This document shows, piece by piece, positions 23,248 to 34,879 of a DNA stretch of 64,000 bases (position 1 is the stretch's first letter; each line of letters opens with the position of its first letter). This stretch comes from Aquilaria yunnanensis (Eukaryota > Streptophyta > Magnoliopsida > Malvales > Thymelaeaceae). The stretch is from positions 74,898,001 to 74,962,000 of the forward strand of contig CM077597.1 of assembly GCA_039654915.1 (NCBI GenBank), given 5' to 3'. The notes under the pieces are model-generated. The model was not told the origin of the DNA, did not search any database, and saw only the letters and a program-made list of their open reading frames with translations. The position numbers and the translations under genes are program-made.

Positions 23248-24570
23248 GTGTTCCCCACAGATCTCCCAGGACTCCTTCCTACAAGAGAGGTTGAGTTTGA
23301 GATTAGGTTGGTGCCCGGAGCTGCACCTATGTCCATTGCTCCTTATCGGATGGCTATTCCTGAAATGGTGGAGCTAAGAAAGCAATTGAATGAGTTGCTT
23401 GAGAAGGGTTTCATTAGGCCAAGTACATCTCCTTGGGGAGCACCTGTGCTTTTTGTGAAGAAAAAAGATGGAACCCTTAGGCTATGCACTGACTACAGAA
23501 AGTTCAATGCATTAACCATTAAGAATAAATACTCCCTCCCAAGGATTGAGGGTCTGTTTGATCAGTTAAATGGAGCTAGGGTTTTCTCCAAAATAGACCT
23601 CAGATCTGGATACTTCCAGCTGAGAGTCAAAGAAGAGGATATACCAACGACAACCTTCAAGACCAGATATGGTCATTTTGAGTACACTGTGATGCCATTT
23701 GGGCTCACAAATTCCCCAGCCTTTTTCATGGACCTCATGCAAAGTGTGTTCAAGGCTTATTTGGACCACTTTGTTGTGGTATTTATTGATGATATACTAG
23801 TGTACTCGAAGGATGAAGAGGCCCATAAAGAGCACGTAAGAGTGGTGCTAAGGTTGCTAAACAAGCATAAGTTGTATAGCAAGCTAAGTAAGTGCCAATT
23901 CTGGGCTAAGGAAATTGGATTTCTCGAACATGTGATCAATGAGCATGGATTAGCTGTTGATTCCGAGAAGATTAGAGCTGTCTTGGAATGGAAGCAACCT
24001 CAGAATGTGAGAGACATAAGGAGCTTCCTAGGACTTGCTGGCTATTATAGAAGATTTGTCCCCAAATTTTCTGTACTAGCAGGTCCGTTCACCCAATTAA
24101 GAAGAAAGGACCAAAAGTTTGAGTGGGGTGAGCAGTGTGAGGCTAGTTTCCAAGAACTTAAAAGGAAACTGACTACAACCCCAATACTAGTTTTACCAGA
24201 CCCTACTAAGGAGTATATAGTTTACACTGATGCTTCTCAAGTAAGGCTAGGCTGTGTCTTAATGTAAGGGAAGCAAACAATAGCCTATGGGTCAAGGCAA
24301 CTAAGGTCTCACGAGAAGAATTATCCAATTCATGATCTAGAGCTAGCGGCAGTGATCTTTGCTCTTAAGCAGTGGAGACACTACCTACTTGGAGGCAAAT
24401 TTCAAGTCTTCACAGAGCACAAGAGTCTAAAGTATCTATTTACACAAAAGGACTTGAACATGAGGCAAAGAAGGTGGCTTGAGTACCTAAAGGATTTTGA
24501 GTGCATCATTGAGTATACAGCTGGAAAAGATAATATGGTAGCTGATGCCCTTAGTAGAAAGTATACTGGG
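23248..24570 (+). pseudogene. Tekay reverse transcriptase and RNase H
   Basis: The best-kept part of the element. A frame of 339 codons (23248-24267) covers the whole [65 protein letters not shown] and the catalytic box FIDD, with the Asp pair at 23788-23793. RNase H starts with TDAS (Asp at 24229-24231), then a TAA at 24265 breaks the frame. It resumes with YPIHDLELAAVIFALKQWRHY and EHKSLKYLF, and ends at VADALSR near 24560. RT copies element RNA using the tRNA primer and RNase H removes the template. The stop just after CVLM prevents RNase H synthesis in this copy. Confidence 0.92.
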
Positions 24571-24759
24571 GTACTCAAAGGCACTGGAGACCCTGCTGAG
24601 GCAGATGTACTCAGTTTAATTGAGTTGGCCCAAGAATGGGGGAAATGGGAATTTGACCATGTAAAGGTCCTAACTATTAGATCTAAATGGAGGGACCTAA
24701 TTCAGGAAGCTCAGTTTCAAGATAAGGAGATTCCCAGGATCTCTGGGCAGAACAAGGAA

Positions 24760-25960
24760 AAGTGTATCAAGGATTTTCCTTTAAGGCTGGACTATTATAC
24801 TTCCAGAATATGATTTATGTGCCAAATAAGGATGGACTTAGCCAACAAATCCTAGAAGAAGCCCACTACAGTTTGATGAGTATACATCCTGAAGCTCAGA
24901 AAATGTATAAAGATTTGAGGTCCCATTTCTGGTGGCCATATATGAAACAAGTGATCGGTGCTCATGTGGCTAAGTGTATAACTTGTCAACAAATTAAAGT
25001 GGAGCACCAGAGACCTGGTGGTAAGCTCAAAAGCTTGCATATACCAAAAAGAAAATGGGGATCCATATCCATGGGTTTTGTAGTGGGTATGCCACTGACC
25101 TGAAGGAAGTGTAATGCAATCTAGGTCATAGTGGATAAATTGACCAAGGTAGCTCACTTCTTGCCCATAAACCTTACAGACTCACTAGAGAAATTGGCTC
25201 AATTATATGTTAAGGAAATTGTAAGATTGCATGGTATACCTGACAACATTGTCTCAGATAGAGACCCAAGATTTGTGTCCAGATTCTGGAAGTCTTTGCA
25301 CCATGCCTTGGGCACTAAGTTAAAATTCAGCTCTACATACCATCCTTAAACGGATGGATAGACTGAAAGAACTATTCAAACCTTGGAAGATATGCTAAGA
25401 TGTTGTGCCATTGACTTCCAAGGAAAGTAGGATAGACATTTGCCTTTAGTAGAGTTTTCCTACAACAATAGCCATCATTTTGTGATCGGCATGGCATCTT
25501 ATGAGGCACTTTATGGAAAGAGGTGCTTAACTCCACATTATTGGCATGAGCCAGGAGATAAGTTGGAAATAGGCCCAGAACTCATAAGAGAGACTACTGG
25601 GAAGATTAAGCTAATCCAGGAAAGGATTAAGGCTGCTAACAATAGGCAAGAAGCATATGCCAACCAAAAGAAAAGAAGGGACCTGGAGTTCCAGGTAGGA
25701 GATCAGGTATGGTTGAAGGTATCTCCTATGAAAGGAATAATGACGTTTGGCAAAAAGGGAAAGTTAGCCCCAAGGTATGTGGGACCATACCTAAAACCCA
25801 TAAGATTAGGAAACGTAGCCTACAAGTTAGAGCTAGCCCCTGAGCTCGGACATGTACATGACACCTTCCATGTAAGCTTGTTGAAGAAGTGTGTCTTCGA
25901 TCCTAAACAAGTGGTACATGTCACTAGTGTTCCCATTACCCAAAATCTCACCTATGAAGA
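24760..25960 (+). pseudogene. Tekay integrase
   Basis: Zinc-binding HHCC domain: H in EEAHYSLMSIHP (24860-24900) and the pair in VAKCITCQQ (24970-24995). The core catalytic Asp residues lie in [10 protein letters not shown] (25128 onward) and SDRDPRF (about 25257); the Glu is in TERTIQTLE (about 25362). A GPY/F-like C-terminal part follows (RYVGPYLKPIRLGNVAYKLELAP, near 25775-25845). Several stops break it: TGA 25101, TAG 25122, TAA 25347, TAG 25359 and TAG 25429. It normally inserts element DNA; here it is inactive. Confidence 0.9.
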
Positions 25961-26147
25961 ATAACCAATTCGGGTATTGGCAAGAAATACTGGGAAGCTT
26001 AAGAGTAAATGGATACCTATGGTAAAAGTCCAATGGACTAACCATTCTGAGGAGGAGGCCACATGGGAAGTGGAAGTTGAAATGCTTAAGAGCTATCCTG
26101 ATATATTCCCTAAACTCCTAGGAAATTTGGAGGACCAAATTTCTTAA
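25955..26147 (+). pseudogene. Tekay C-terminal chromodomain
   Basis: After a TAA near 25962 the same frame continues PIRVLARNTGKLKSKW, then VKVQWTNHSEEEATWEVE and LKSYPDIF, ending at TAA 26145-26147. The spacing and the W..H....ATWE pattern are those of the chromodomain found after integrase in Tekay/Del elements, where it is thought to guide insertion to heterochromatin. The 3' polypurine tract follows directly. Confidence 0.8.
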
Positions 26148-26159
26148 GGAAAGGAGTGT
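26146..26159 (+). promoter_or_regulatory. Polypurine tract of Tekay element
   Basis: AAGGAAAGGAGTGT directly before the 3' LTR start TGTAATGC at 26160. It primes plus-strand DNA synthesis in LTR retrotransposons. Confidence 0.8.
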
Positions 26160-28413
26160 TGTAATGCCCACAAAATCCTAAGTAATTAAGCCTCGAGATA
26201 TGAAGAATTTTTCCTAAATTGGGAATTAAGTTTATTGAGTCCGGGGGACACTAAATTAAGTGGGGTTAGGGAGTATGATGGGTGTTGGACACTATTAGAA
26301 TTTAATCTTGGCTTAGGCCAAGCAAAACGATGAAAACTTAAGGTGAGGGACTCAATTGAACAAAGAGGACTTTTGGTGGTTGGGCTCAATTGCCTAAATG
26401 TGAGGAATTGAGGGACTAAGGGGGGGATTAGCCAATTTTAAAGGCATTGGATGCCATGGCTGCCACCTCCCTCTATTTTCCACTATTTTAATCCACCACT
26501 CATCCAACTCATCATTTAGGATTCCTTCCCCGCCCCACTTTTGACAAATTCTCCCAACTTTCACCAAAGTCTTCCAATTTATCACCTACTTTTGACTATC
26601 TCACCCACCACCCACACAAGTCTTCTAATTTGTCTCCCAATTTATCTCCCACTCACTCCCATGTGAATCACATGGCTTCACTCTATATATATACACCCAT
26701 GGTTGGCCATACAAGTTCCATTTTAGTCTCTATTTTACTCATTTCACTTACTTACTCTAAAACACTCATTCTTTCCTCCTAAAGCTCAAACACTTCTCCA
26801 ACTCTTTCTCCCACAATACCATTCGGCCAAGTATTGCTCTTGGTGTTCTTGAATGTGAAGCTTGTGTCTTCAATGTTCATAAGCTTTTAAAGCCTTCCAA
26901 GGCAATGAATAAAGTGATGGGATGAAGCTTGAAGGAAATCAAGCATAAAGATTCGGCCATTCCTCCTTTGTTGAGGTATTGTGTGTTTCACCAAGTTTTC
27001 TTGGTATATGTAAGCTTTCGAGCTATGGTAATGCAAGAATATACTTGCTAATAATTCAGCCATTGTAGGTTCTTAAGCTAGAAATTAAGTTGTAGCTATG
27101 ACAAGCGAGGAAAAGGCAAAGAAACAAGCTTCTAAAGCTTTCGGGCAACAAAGTTGCTAAGAGTTTTGTGGTAAGGACTCTTATACTCTTTGAGTATTCG
27201 GGCCCTTGGGTGATGGATATTGGATGCCATGTGATCCTAAGAGTGCTATAGAGGGCTATGTTTTGTTGCTTAGGCAACTTTATACTAGCTAGCTCCGTGC
27301 AAGCATTACGGCTAGGAATTGAGTCGGCCAACTCAATTCCCAAGCATAAAGAGCTCAGATTTTAAAATGGATTAATAAAATGGTTAACCTAAGAAATGAG
27401 AAATATGGATCATGCTTGCTCTACCTTTCAGGGGGATAAGGTGTTAAGTGCTGTGTGTGTTGTGTGCTTTTATGTTTGGTTGTGCATGCTAACCCTCGAT
27501 TATTATTATTATTGTTGTATGCATGTACCTGTATCTTCTTTGTCTTAGTGTTTTCTTTGCAGGGGCATGGAATATTTGTTGCCATGTTATTCTTGGCTAT
27601 GTTAGGCTTTGGAAGCCATATGTTAGGCTCTAGGAGCCATACAGAATCCTTACTGAGTTTTACTCACCTCCCCTCTCTACTTTATGTAGGAAAAGGAGTG
27701 CTTAAAAGGCACTAAGGTCAAGAGTATTTTATACTCTTTCTGTGGTAAAGGTATTATGCATATGTGTGGTAGTTGCTCAATATTCTAAGTATTCTAAGTG
27801 TTATGGGTTGCTTGTGTAACAAGCTAATAAGTGTGGACTTTATGTGCAGGACTTGGAGTGTAGATTGTGGGAACAAAGTCTCTAAGGTGGAAATGTGTTC
27901 TATGTGTGATTTTCCATGTATAAGCATGTGCTATGTATTTTGGTTTGTCTTAAAAACCAAATTTGTGTTTTTAAGTGCTTATGGACACTTTCGGGTATTT
28001 AAGTAAACATGAACTAGAAAGGAAATGCATACTTATAACGAGCTAAAATAGTAACCAATGGAATTAAAGACATGTATGTGTTTATGTGCAATAGTGGGTT
28101 ACCAAGACACATATGAGTATGCAAGATGTATGGATTATAAACAAGCTTTTCAAAACTTGAGTTGGTGTTTTGGTTGCCATACATGTACTTGGCTAGTTGA
28201 GTAATGAAATGAACACACAAGTTCCACATAAGTACTAGCTTGTTTCCGAGAGCACAATATAAACCTTTAAGTAAACAAGTAATGAGCTAGTACTAGTAAT
28301 ATCCTGGGAACATGCCCGTATATTTTATAAGGAACAAATGCCCCTTCATGGAATTCCCTTGCATGGGTAATTAATTGGGCCTGAATGGGCCAGGGGCTGG
28401 GCTAGACATGACA
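26160..28413 (+). repeat. 3' LTR of Tekay/Del element (2254 bp)
   Basis: Begins TGTAATGCCC and ends GACATGACA. It is co-linear with 11374-13636. Differences cluster in the first 300 bp and are mainly C/T and A/G changes. Confidence 0.92.
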
Positions 28414-28418
28414 GGGTT
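28414..28418. repeat. Target site duplication, right (Tekay element)
   Basis: GGGTT, partner of GGGCT at 11369-11373. Confidence 0.7.
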
Positions 28419-30271
28419 CACCCTCGTAGCAACATTATTCTAAATCTCTCCTCTATTAGAGTTAATGACGTGATGTGATCTCTATGTATTGACCATAATG
28501 TTATTTGCTATAGATGACACAATTGATTTCCTATCTGTAATTAGATTGGTGATAAAGAGACATAATGAACCTGCAAGCAATGATAAGGTTAGGGGACCGT
28601 AAAGTTCTATGTCCATATAAAATGCTGTGATGCTGAAATAAGTGCTATAGCTGAACAAAAGTTTATGTAGTAGTAATGAAATAATGAGAACGTACCTAGC
28701 TTCTTTTAGCTTTCCATTTTTGTAAGCTCATAAGGAGTTCGTACATCAAGCGATTACATCCCATTATGAAAGTGAGTTTTCCCTTTGAGCAATAGTGAGG
28801 ATTTTATTTCCCCTATGTACCCTATCACCAATTTAAGATTTTGAGCCTAATAAGCTGGTACTAACCAACTTATCATGGACACTGGAGAATGAAGGCTAGG
28901 AATTGGCCCGGTTGGGTATCACACAGAACGTTCTTTACCAAATTTCGGCAAAAAAAAAAGAAGAAAATCTTTGGTCCTACATTTTTAGAAATTGCATAAT
29001 ATATAGTTAGTGCCTATTCGTGCTAAATTATAGTCATAATTATATGCCACTTTTTGGTCTTAAAATTTATTGCGTTTTGCAGTGTCAGTCCTAATACTTG
29101 TTAAATTTTCATAATGATCCTAAAGCTCGTACATGCCAACACTATTAGTCCTTACCTAAATTATCTTTGGCAAACAACAAATCATATGTTGTACATAATG
29201 GGCCTTTTGCTCTCAGCTATTTAATGCAAAATTGGCTATATATATGGATCCAACCTACATCTCTGCTCAAGACAAAATTGTTTAAAAACTTAGTCAAATT
29301 CAAAAGTCAAAACGATTCTCCACCAATTCTATCTCCAGCTCCTTTGCTACCCATCTTTTGGCATATGCAAGAAGTTACTCTAATACTCTATCATTTCATT
29401 CTCACAATTGACAGCACTCGCATCTACCTCCCCCACCGTCCTTACCACAACGTTGTTGGCTTGAAGGGCACCTCCTCACCATTAGTGCCCACGAAGCCAC
29501 CACCTGTCATGGCCAATCCTTCACTGATGCCTTCCTTGGCCTTTGCCACCTATTATCTACTACAACTCCAAATCCCAATAGAGATCACCCAAATGCCTTT
29601 TAATTGGAAACTTGATTTTGGTGAATTATGCAAAGGATTGGTTGCGCAAAATGGTGAAATCTACAAGTAGGGCAGCAAACCTAGAGAATTGAAAACTGAT
29701 AAAATGAATAAGAAAAAAGAGAAGAAATAGAGGGCAAAGTGTCACTTCCACAAGGGTTCAGAATTGATTTTAAGGATCTAACACTCCTGAGGTTTATATG
29801 AGCTCAAATTTTTGCTCCAAGTCTATTCATGTGAAAAAATTTGGTACACATATGCAGGTGTAGGAAGGAAAAACTAGAGGTACATAAGCAATAAGCCCAA
29901 GCCTAACGTCAACGTGGCAGTAACAACCTCGGTGGTCCCTTAACTTCTTATTGTTAACTTTTGCTGGCTTGGCCCATAACTAGCTACTACATAGTTAGTT
30001 TGTTGGTTGAGATCGAATCTGATGGACATGGACCTCATAACAAAAGCCCATTAACCTATATTGGAATTACAGAAACACCCCTACAGATTAACCTAATGTA
30101 CATTCAATTTCTATCCCCTCAATTTTTAAAGACCTACATTTTGCCCCTTATTTCCTTTAAAGTGTCCGAAAAGAAATTTCTCAAATCATAATTTAAACTG
30201 TCTGTTAGCCATATTTTATTAATTTTAATTTTTTTTAATATTTTTTCACAATTAACCAACATCTAAAAAAT
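28419..30271. other. Non-coding DNA, no supported gene
   Basis: This should be the right flank of the sequence into which the Tekay element inserted, i.e. possibly the 5' part of the minus-strand Tat remnant. I could not recognise a domain, LTR or primer site on either strand. A 167-codon plus-strand frame at 29167-29670 has no family features and a composition typical of chance. Confidence 0.4.
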
Positions 30272-32470
30272 ATTGATTTGTATTTACAAAAAGAAAAACA
30301 TATTTATAGAGATGAAAAAAATGATAATTTAAAATATGTACTAACTAAGAAAAAAGTATTGGAGAGATTCCAATATTGGAAGATGGATATCGTACTATAT
30401 AAATTAGAGTTTCAGAAGTTGTAGTTGCACAGTGTAAAAGAAACAATAGGCAAAATGTAGGTTTTAAAAAATAAAGGGCAATGTGTAGGTTAGGCTAAAC
30501 CATAGAAGAGGTTATGATAAGTTTTCCAGAAAATTATAATCAAATATGGAGACGATGAGCATAAAAGACAAATTTGATTCATCCCTTAATATTTTACATT
30601 TCTTTCCATTTGGCTCATTGTCTTTATCTTGTGCCTAACTTATCTCCTTAAGTTTTTCATATGTTTCAAGAGAAAAAGAAAGTAACAAAAAAGGTTCAAA
30701 TCCTAGATCGGAAAATCCATTAATGTTCAGGAGCCATTTACAATATTTCTGCTAGTATTTTAATTGTTAAAGTAAAGAAGTGACTGTTCTATTTTTAGTG
30801 TTTCTTGAGATAAGAAGGGGATATTTTTTTGTTCTAATAAATATTATAAAAATTATTAGGTCTATAAAATAAATCAAAGCGAGTCCAATTACTAAATTAA
30901 GTGTCTATTATTAAAATCTTTCTAATAAAAGGAGGTTTGTGGACCCTAATAATATACATATGGATTTGCCATCAGTGCATCCACAACTAGTCCAAGCTGC
31001 ATCCAATCTCATGAGACTAGTAATAATAAAACCTCGGGCAGTAGTTGGGAACCCGAGTTTGTCAAGAGGGATGAATGAGCTGCTTTAATGAAACACATTT
31101 CTGGAGCCATATCAACATAATTGGATAAATTTATGGTCACATTGCCTAAGCCATATGCACAAGCTAAGTAAAGTTAGTGGTGGTTTCCCAACTCATGGTT
31201 ATATGGAACAGGAGTACTATTGCGGTGAACCTGCAAAATACAAAGGGAAAGAGCAAGCCTTAGGATATTTCTTGAGGGGGCTGCTTTAACGCTCAAGTTA
31301 GTTTTCCGATTAGATGTATGAAAGTCCAGTGGTGTTTCCCAAGGAGGGATCTTCACATACCTTTTATTTAATGAGCTCTGTAAGGATCATGGGCATCAAT
31401 TAGGTTGGGTACATGTTCCCTAATGTAGTATACATGTTGACGCATGATTAATGCAATAGCTCGGCGAGGGATGATGGTATCCTTTTTCCCAACTAAATGA
31501 CCGTAAAAAAATACTGATATGTATTTATAGAAAGAAAAATACATTTACAAAAAAAAATTGATAATTTATAATTTCTATTAGCTACAAAAAAAATATTAAG
31601 GAGATTGAAATTACTAGAAGATTACCATTGCATAGTTTAAATAATAATTTTAGAAGTTGTTATTGAACAGTGTAAAGGAAATATGGGATAAAGTGTAAGT
31701 TTTCAAAAACAAAAAAGGGCAAACTATTGATTAGGGTAAACCTTAGGGGATAATTGTAAGTTTCCCAAACTTTAGTAGAGGGAATAACGAGCGAGTAGCA
31801 TGCTCACACCCACACCTTCACTCCTTAGGCACGATTCCTGACTATGTCCTTGATGCCAAGCGAAGATCCCAAAGTAATGTGTCATAGCTTGAATATTGAA
31901 CCTATTCGAAATCTAGTATAACAAAAACAAACCTTGCCAAGCTAAGAGAATATGCATGGCCGAAGTAGAAGTGCAGCGGTTGCTAGACACTAGAACCATT
32001 GTAGAAGTCCATAACCCACATACAGTGGCAGATTCAGAATTTTTATAAATGGGGGTCCGAATACATATATAATTATTAAACTCTAACGTTAAATGATGAA
32101 ACTTATATATATATATAACTTAGCTTATTAACTTTATCTTTTGTTAAATTAGTTTCACAATTTTTCTTTTGAATTAGAGAAAAAGAGGTGAAAAAAGTTC
32201 TAGGTCTAGATAGGAAAGTGTGTAAAAGTTAAAGGACCAATATAGAGCTTTTTCCATTTTTCTAATTGTTAGTGGAAGTAAGAGATTGACTTATTTGCTA
32301 TTTTTCTTAAACCCAGAGAGGCCTATTAATGTTCCAGTAGATATTATAAAATTATAAAAGTCCATTAAAAAATTTAAAGAGTCTAATTACTTAATTATAT
32401 ATATCTTATTAATATTTTTCTTGAAAAAGGGGATCCATGGGCCCCATAATTTCTACATATATCTGCCCAT
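30272..32470. repeat. Diverged direct segmental duplication (two copies)
   Basis: Copy A covers about 30270-30535 and 30656-30975; copy B about 31509-31770 and 32158-32465, in the same order and orientation. Shared runs include GATATGTATTTAT/GATTTGTATTTAC, GGGCAA...GTTAGG, TTTTAATTGTTA/TTTCTAATTGTTAG, and a final AAAGGAGG/GGGGATCC..GGACCC region. Copy B holds about 260 bp extra in the middle. No coding. The copies are strongly diverged, so the duplication is old. Confidence 0.55.
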
Positions 32471-32627
32471 GCCTACAAAGGTTTGTAACATAGTTATGGT
32501 CCACAAGTCGACTAGAGCCCGGCACATGTGCCATGGTTTCACCAACTTCTTTACGGGCTTATCCCAAGGATTATTATCCTTTCCTCGGATATATACCGTC
32601 GTATAATTTTTTCCTCTGATGAGCATT

Positions 32628-33035
32628 TTAGTTTTATGGGTATGTTTAGCGGATACGACCAAATCCTACTACAACCCGATGATGAAACACAGACAACCTT
32701 CCTGACTAACTTGGGTGATTTTGCTTTATCATAATGTTATTTGGCTTAAAAATTGTAAGAGCGAGAAACCAGAGGCTGATCAACAATGTATTTGACAAGA
32801 AAATTGGTTGAAACATCAAAGTATATGTCAATGAAATGATATATAGTAAAAAGAAAGAAACGAAAGAAGCATTTTGTTTACCTAAAGGGAACATGTCAAG
32901 GAGTCATGAAATTTCAGATGAAGCTGATCCCAGCCAAATGTGCTTTTGAGGTGACATCAAGAAAATTCTTGGGATTTCTTGTAACACATTAAGCTATAGA
33001 AGCTAAACCTAGGAAAAGTAAAGGCAATCATAGGC
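32628..33035 (+). pseudogene. Isolated Tat-type reverse transcriptase fragment
   Basis: Reading gives FMGMFSGYDQILLQPDDE, TTFLTNLGDFALS, then after frameshifts NNVFDKKIG-like sequence, YVNEMIYSKKKE and KFQMKLIPAKCAFEVTS followed by KFLGFLVTH. These are consecutive blocks of Tat RT from the FSGY motif to the region after the catalytic box. The box itself reads Y-V-N-E in place of Y-V-D-D, so both catalytic Asp residues are gone. No other domain of this copy is recognised; its downstream side is cut by the element at 33226. Confidence 0.65.
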
Positions 33036-33217
33036 GTGAAAAACCAACTTCTAACCTTGTTGATATGCAATTGCTAGTAGGCACGACAATTGCTATGAAG
33101 TGGTTTGATCAAGATTAGTGTTGCAGGCCGATTGCCATCCAGCGAATTTTTTGTTAATATGCCCACTTTCAAATGAGGGGCATTGTTTTGGCTGCACTGG
33201 AAAAACAAGTAAGCAAT

Positions 33218-33225
33218 GAACCAAG
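33218..33225. repeat. Target site duplication, left (hAT-like element)
   Basis: GAACCAAG matches AAACCAAG at 34567-34574 at 7 of 8 positions. Confidence 0.7.
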
Positions 33226-34566
33226 TAAGGATGATAATTTGGTAGATAGGGTCAGATTTGGGTCAAGTCATTCAGGTTCAAGTTTAATTGGATTAGCATG
33301 AATTTTAGTCCAGGTCGGGTTAAGTAAATTTTAGATTCGGCTTGGGTTGGGTCAGATTTATTTAGGTTTAGATTCAAAACAGACCGGATCAATTTCAATC
33401 TCGGATAATTTCTAGTTAGGTTATTCAGGTTTTGGACTCGATTCAGATTGGCAGTTGGGTTTATTCAAATTATTGGTTAAAATAACTAGATCTTTTGTAT
33501 TTTTTTGTCTAACTTTTGTTAAAATTTAAATTAAAGAATTCAATTTTTGATGCGATTTAATTTAGGTTAATTTTCCTTCTTTTAGTATGTTTAATTAAAA
33601 AATTCATAGAAATTTTCTTAATTATGTTCTAAATAATTTGCTACAATTTTTAACTTTTACTATGAAATTTCTACGAAATGTAACTCCAATTCACTATTGT
33701 CTATTAATGACTAATTGCAAAATTAAAAAAATTTTGGATGAAAATTAAAAAATATGAAATGTTTAAGGAGCCATCTTGTAATTATTATGGGTGAGAAACT
33801 GAAAATTTTCAAAATTTAAGTACTTTATTCCACTGCATTTAAAAGTTTAGGGACCGATGTTGTAATTTTGACATTTGCCTACCATGATAATTAAGCTTAC
33901 TAAATGTGAAAGTTACTTGTTTGGAAGAACCCAAATATAAAACTTACTAAATATGGAAGTCCCAAATATGGGACTTACTAAATACGGATATTCCCAACAA
34001 AATGGAAGTTACTACATAAGCAAGCTCCCAAATATTAGACTTTCTAAATGTAGAATGTAATGAGTATGAAAGTTAAGGTTTAGGATAAGAGTTAGGATTC
34101 AATGTTAAAGTTTAGTGTTTAGGGCTTTAAGGTTATGGATTAGTGGTTTAGGGTTAGTATTAAGGATTTATGTTTAAAATTAGGGATTAAGGGTTTTAGG
34201 AATTAGGGATTAAGGGTTTTAGGATTTTGGGTTTATGTTTATAGTTAGAGTTTTGATTTAAGATTTGTGGTAAAAGCTAGGGTAAGGTATTAGTTTATAT
34301 TAAACTCAGGTCTTTTCGGATTTAGTCATCGAGTCATTTTGGGTTTAATTTAGGTTAGTCTTGGATTGAACCCATGTCATTTTGGGTTCAAGCTAATCAG
34401 GGTTCAAGTTAATTCGAGCTTAGGTCATTTGGGTTCAAATTTTATTGGGTTTTACTTTAATTATGTTTGGATTTAGGTTAGGTTGGGTACAATCAAGTTT
34501 GGGTTGTTGATTTTTTTGGTTGAGTTGGATTGGTTTGGGTGGTTGGGTCAAATTTTGCCATTCTTA
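33226..34566. mobile_element. hAT-like non-autonomous element, 1341 bp, GGGTT-rich
   Basis: The left end TAAGGATGATAATTTGGTAG and the right end, read inverted as TAAGAATGGCAAAATTTGAC, form a loose terminal inverted repeat. Both ends are followed inward by GGGTCA/GGGTT-rich sequence. The 8-bp flanks match 7 of 8. There is no coding capacity. The interior includes a telomere-like block at 34080-34260. A related end fragment lies near 2350. Confidence 0.65.
34075..34262 (+). repeat. Telomere-like degenerate repeat block
   Basis: Many variants of the plant telomere heptamer: exact TTTAGGG at 34118-34124 and 34147-34153, with ATTAGGG, TTTTAGGATT and TTAAGGG between them, all on one strand. It is too degenerate for a recent interstitial telomere insertion and is wholly inside the hAT-like element. 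Confidence 0.7.
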
Positions 34567-34574
34567 AAACCAAG
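34567..34574. repeat. Target site duplication, right (hAT-like element)
   Basis: AAACCAAG, partner of GAACCAAG at 33218-33225. Confidence 0.7.
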
Positions 34575-34879
34575 AACCAATAAATCAGTAAGGTGCTCCA
34601 AGGGGCACAGTTAACATAGTTGATGGTTGAAGTTGATGTTAATTATAGCTACTAGAAAGCTTTAACTTTACTCCTTGGCAATCCTATTAAAGTCCTAACC
34701 ATCCTTCTATTGTGACAAAAGTTGATTAAACCAAAACTATAGCAGCCAATAAAATGGAGTATGGAGTTAACATGGTTGCCGTACATAAACATGGTTGCTC
34801 TTGATTGTATTTATAGTGTATTGTTAGATTTAAGGGAGATACAAGATAATTGTAAGCCAATATAATCGATAAGAACATG
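34575..34879. other. Non-coding spacer, nothing recognised
   Basis: About 300 bp of mixed sequence between the hAT-like element and the Tat 5' LTR. No feature supported. Confidence 0.4.

Larger units (their letters stand above)
11374..28413 (+). mobile_element. Ty3/gypsy chromovirus, Tekay/Del-type, degenerate, with nested insertions
   Basis: A complete element frame: 5' LTR 11374-13636, initiator-Met primer site, gag in three pieces, protease, RT, RNase H, integrase, C-terminal chromodomain, polypurine tract and 3' LTR 26160-28413. Domain order (integrase after RT/RNase H) and the chromodomain place it with chromoviruses; the long LTRs of about 2.26 kb and the chromodomain pattern suggest Tekay/Del. 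Gag is interrupted by three foreign LTR insertions. Numerous stops make it non-autonomous. The two LTRs differ by a few percent by eye, mostly transitions, so insertion is old. It inserted into the flank of the minus-strand Tat remnant. Confidence 0.9.

Noticed and set aside
29167..29670. 167-codon plus-strand frame
   Set aside because: No domain, no signal or motif, composition like its AT-rich surroundings; most likely chance.
34075..34262. True interstitial telomere from a chromosome fusion
   Set aside because: The heptamers are too degenerate and the block is wholly inside an element with its own 8-bp flanks.
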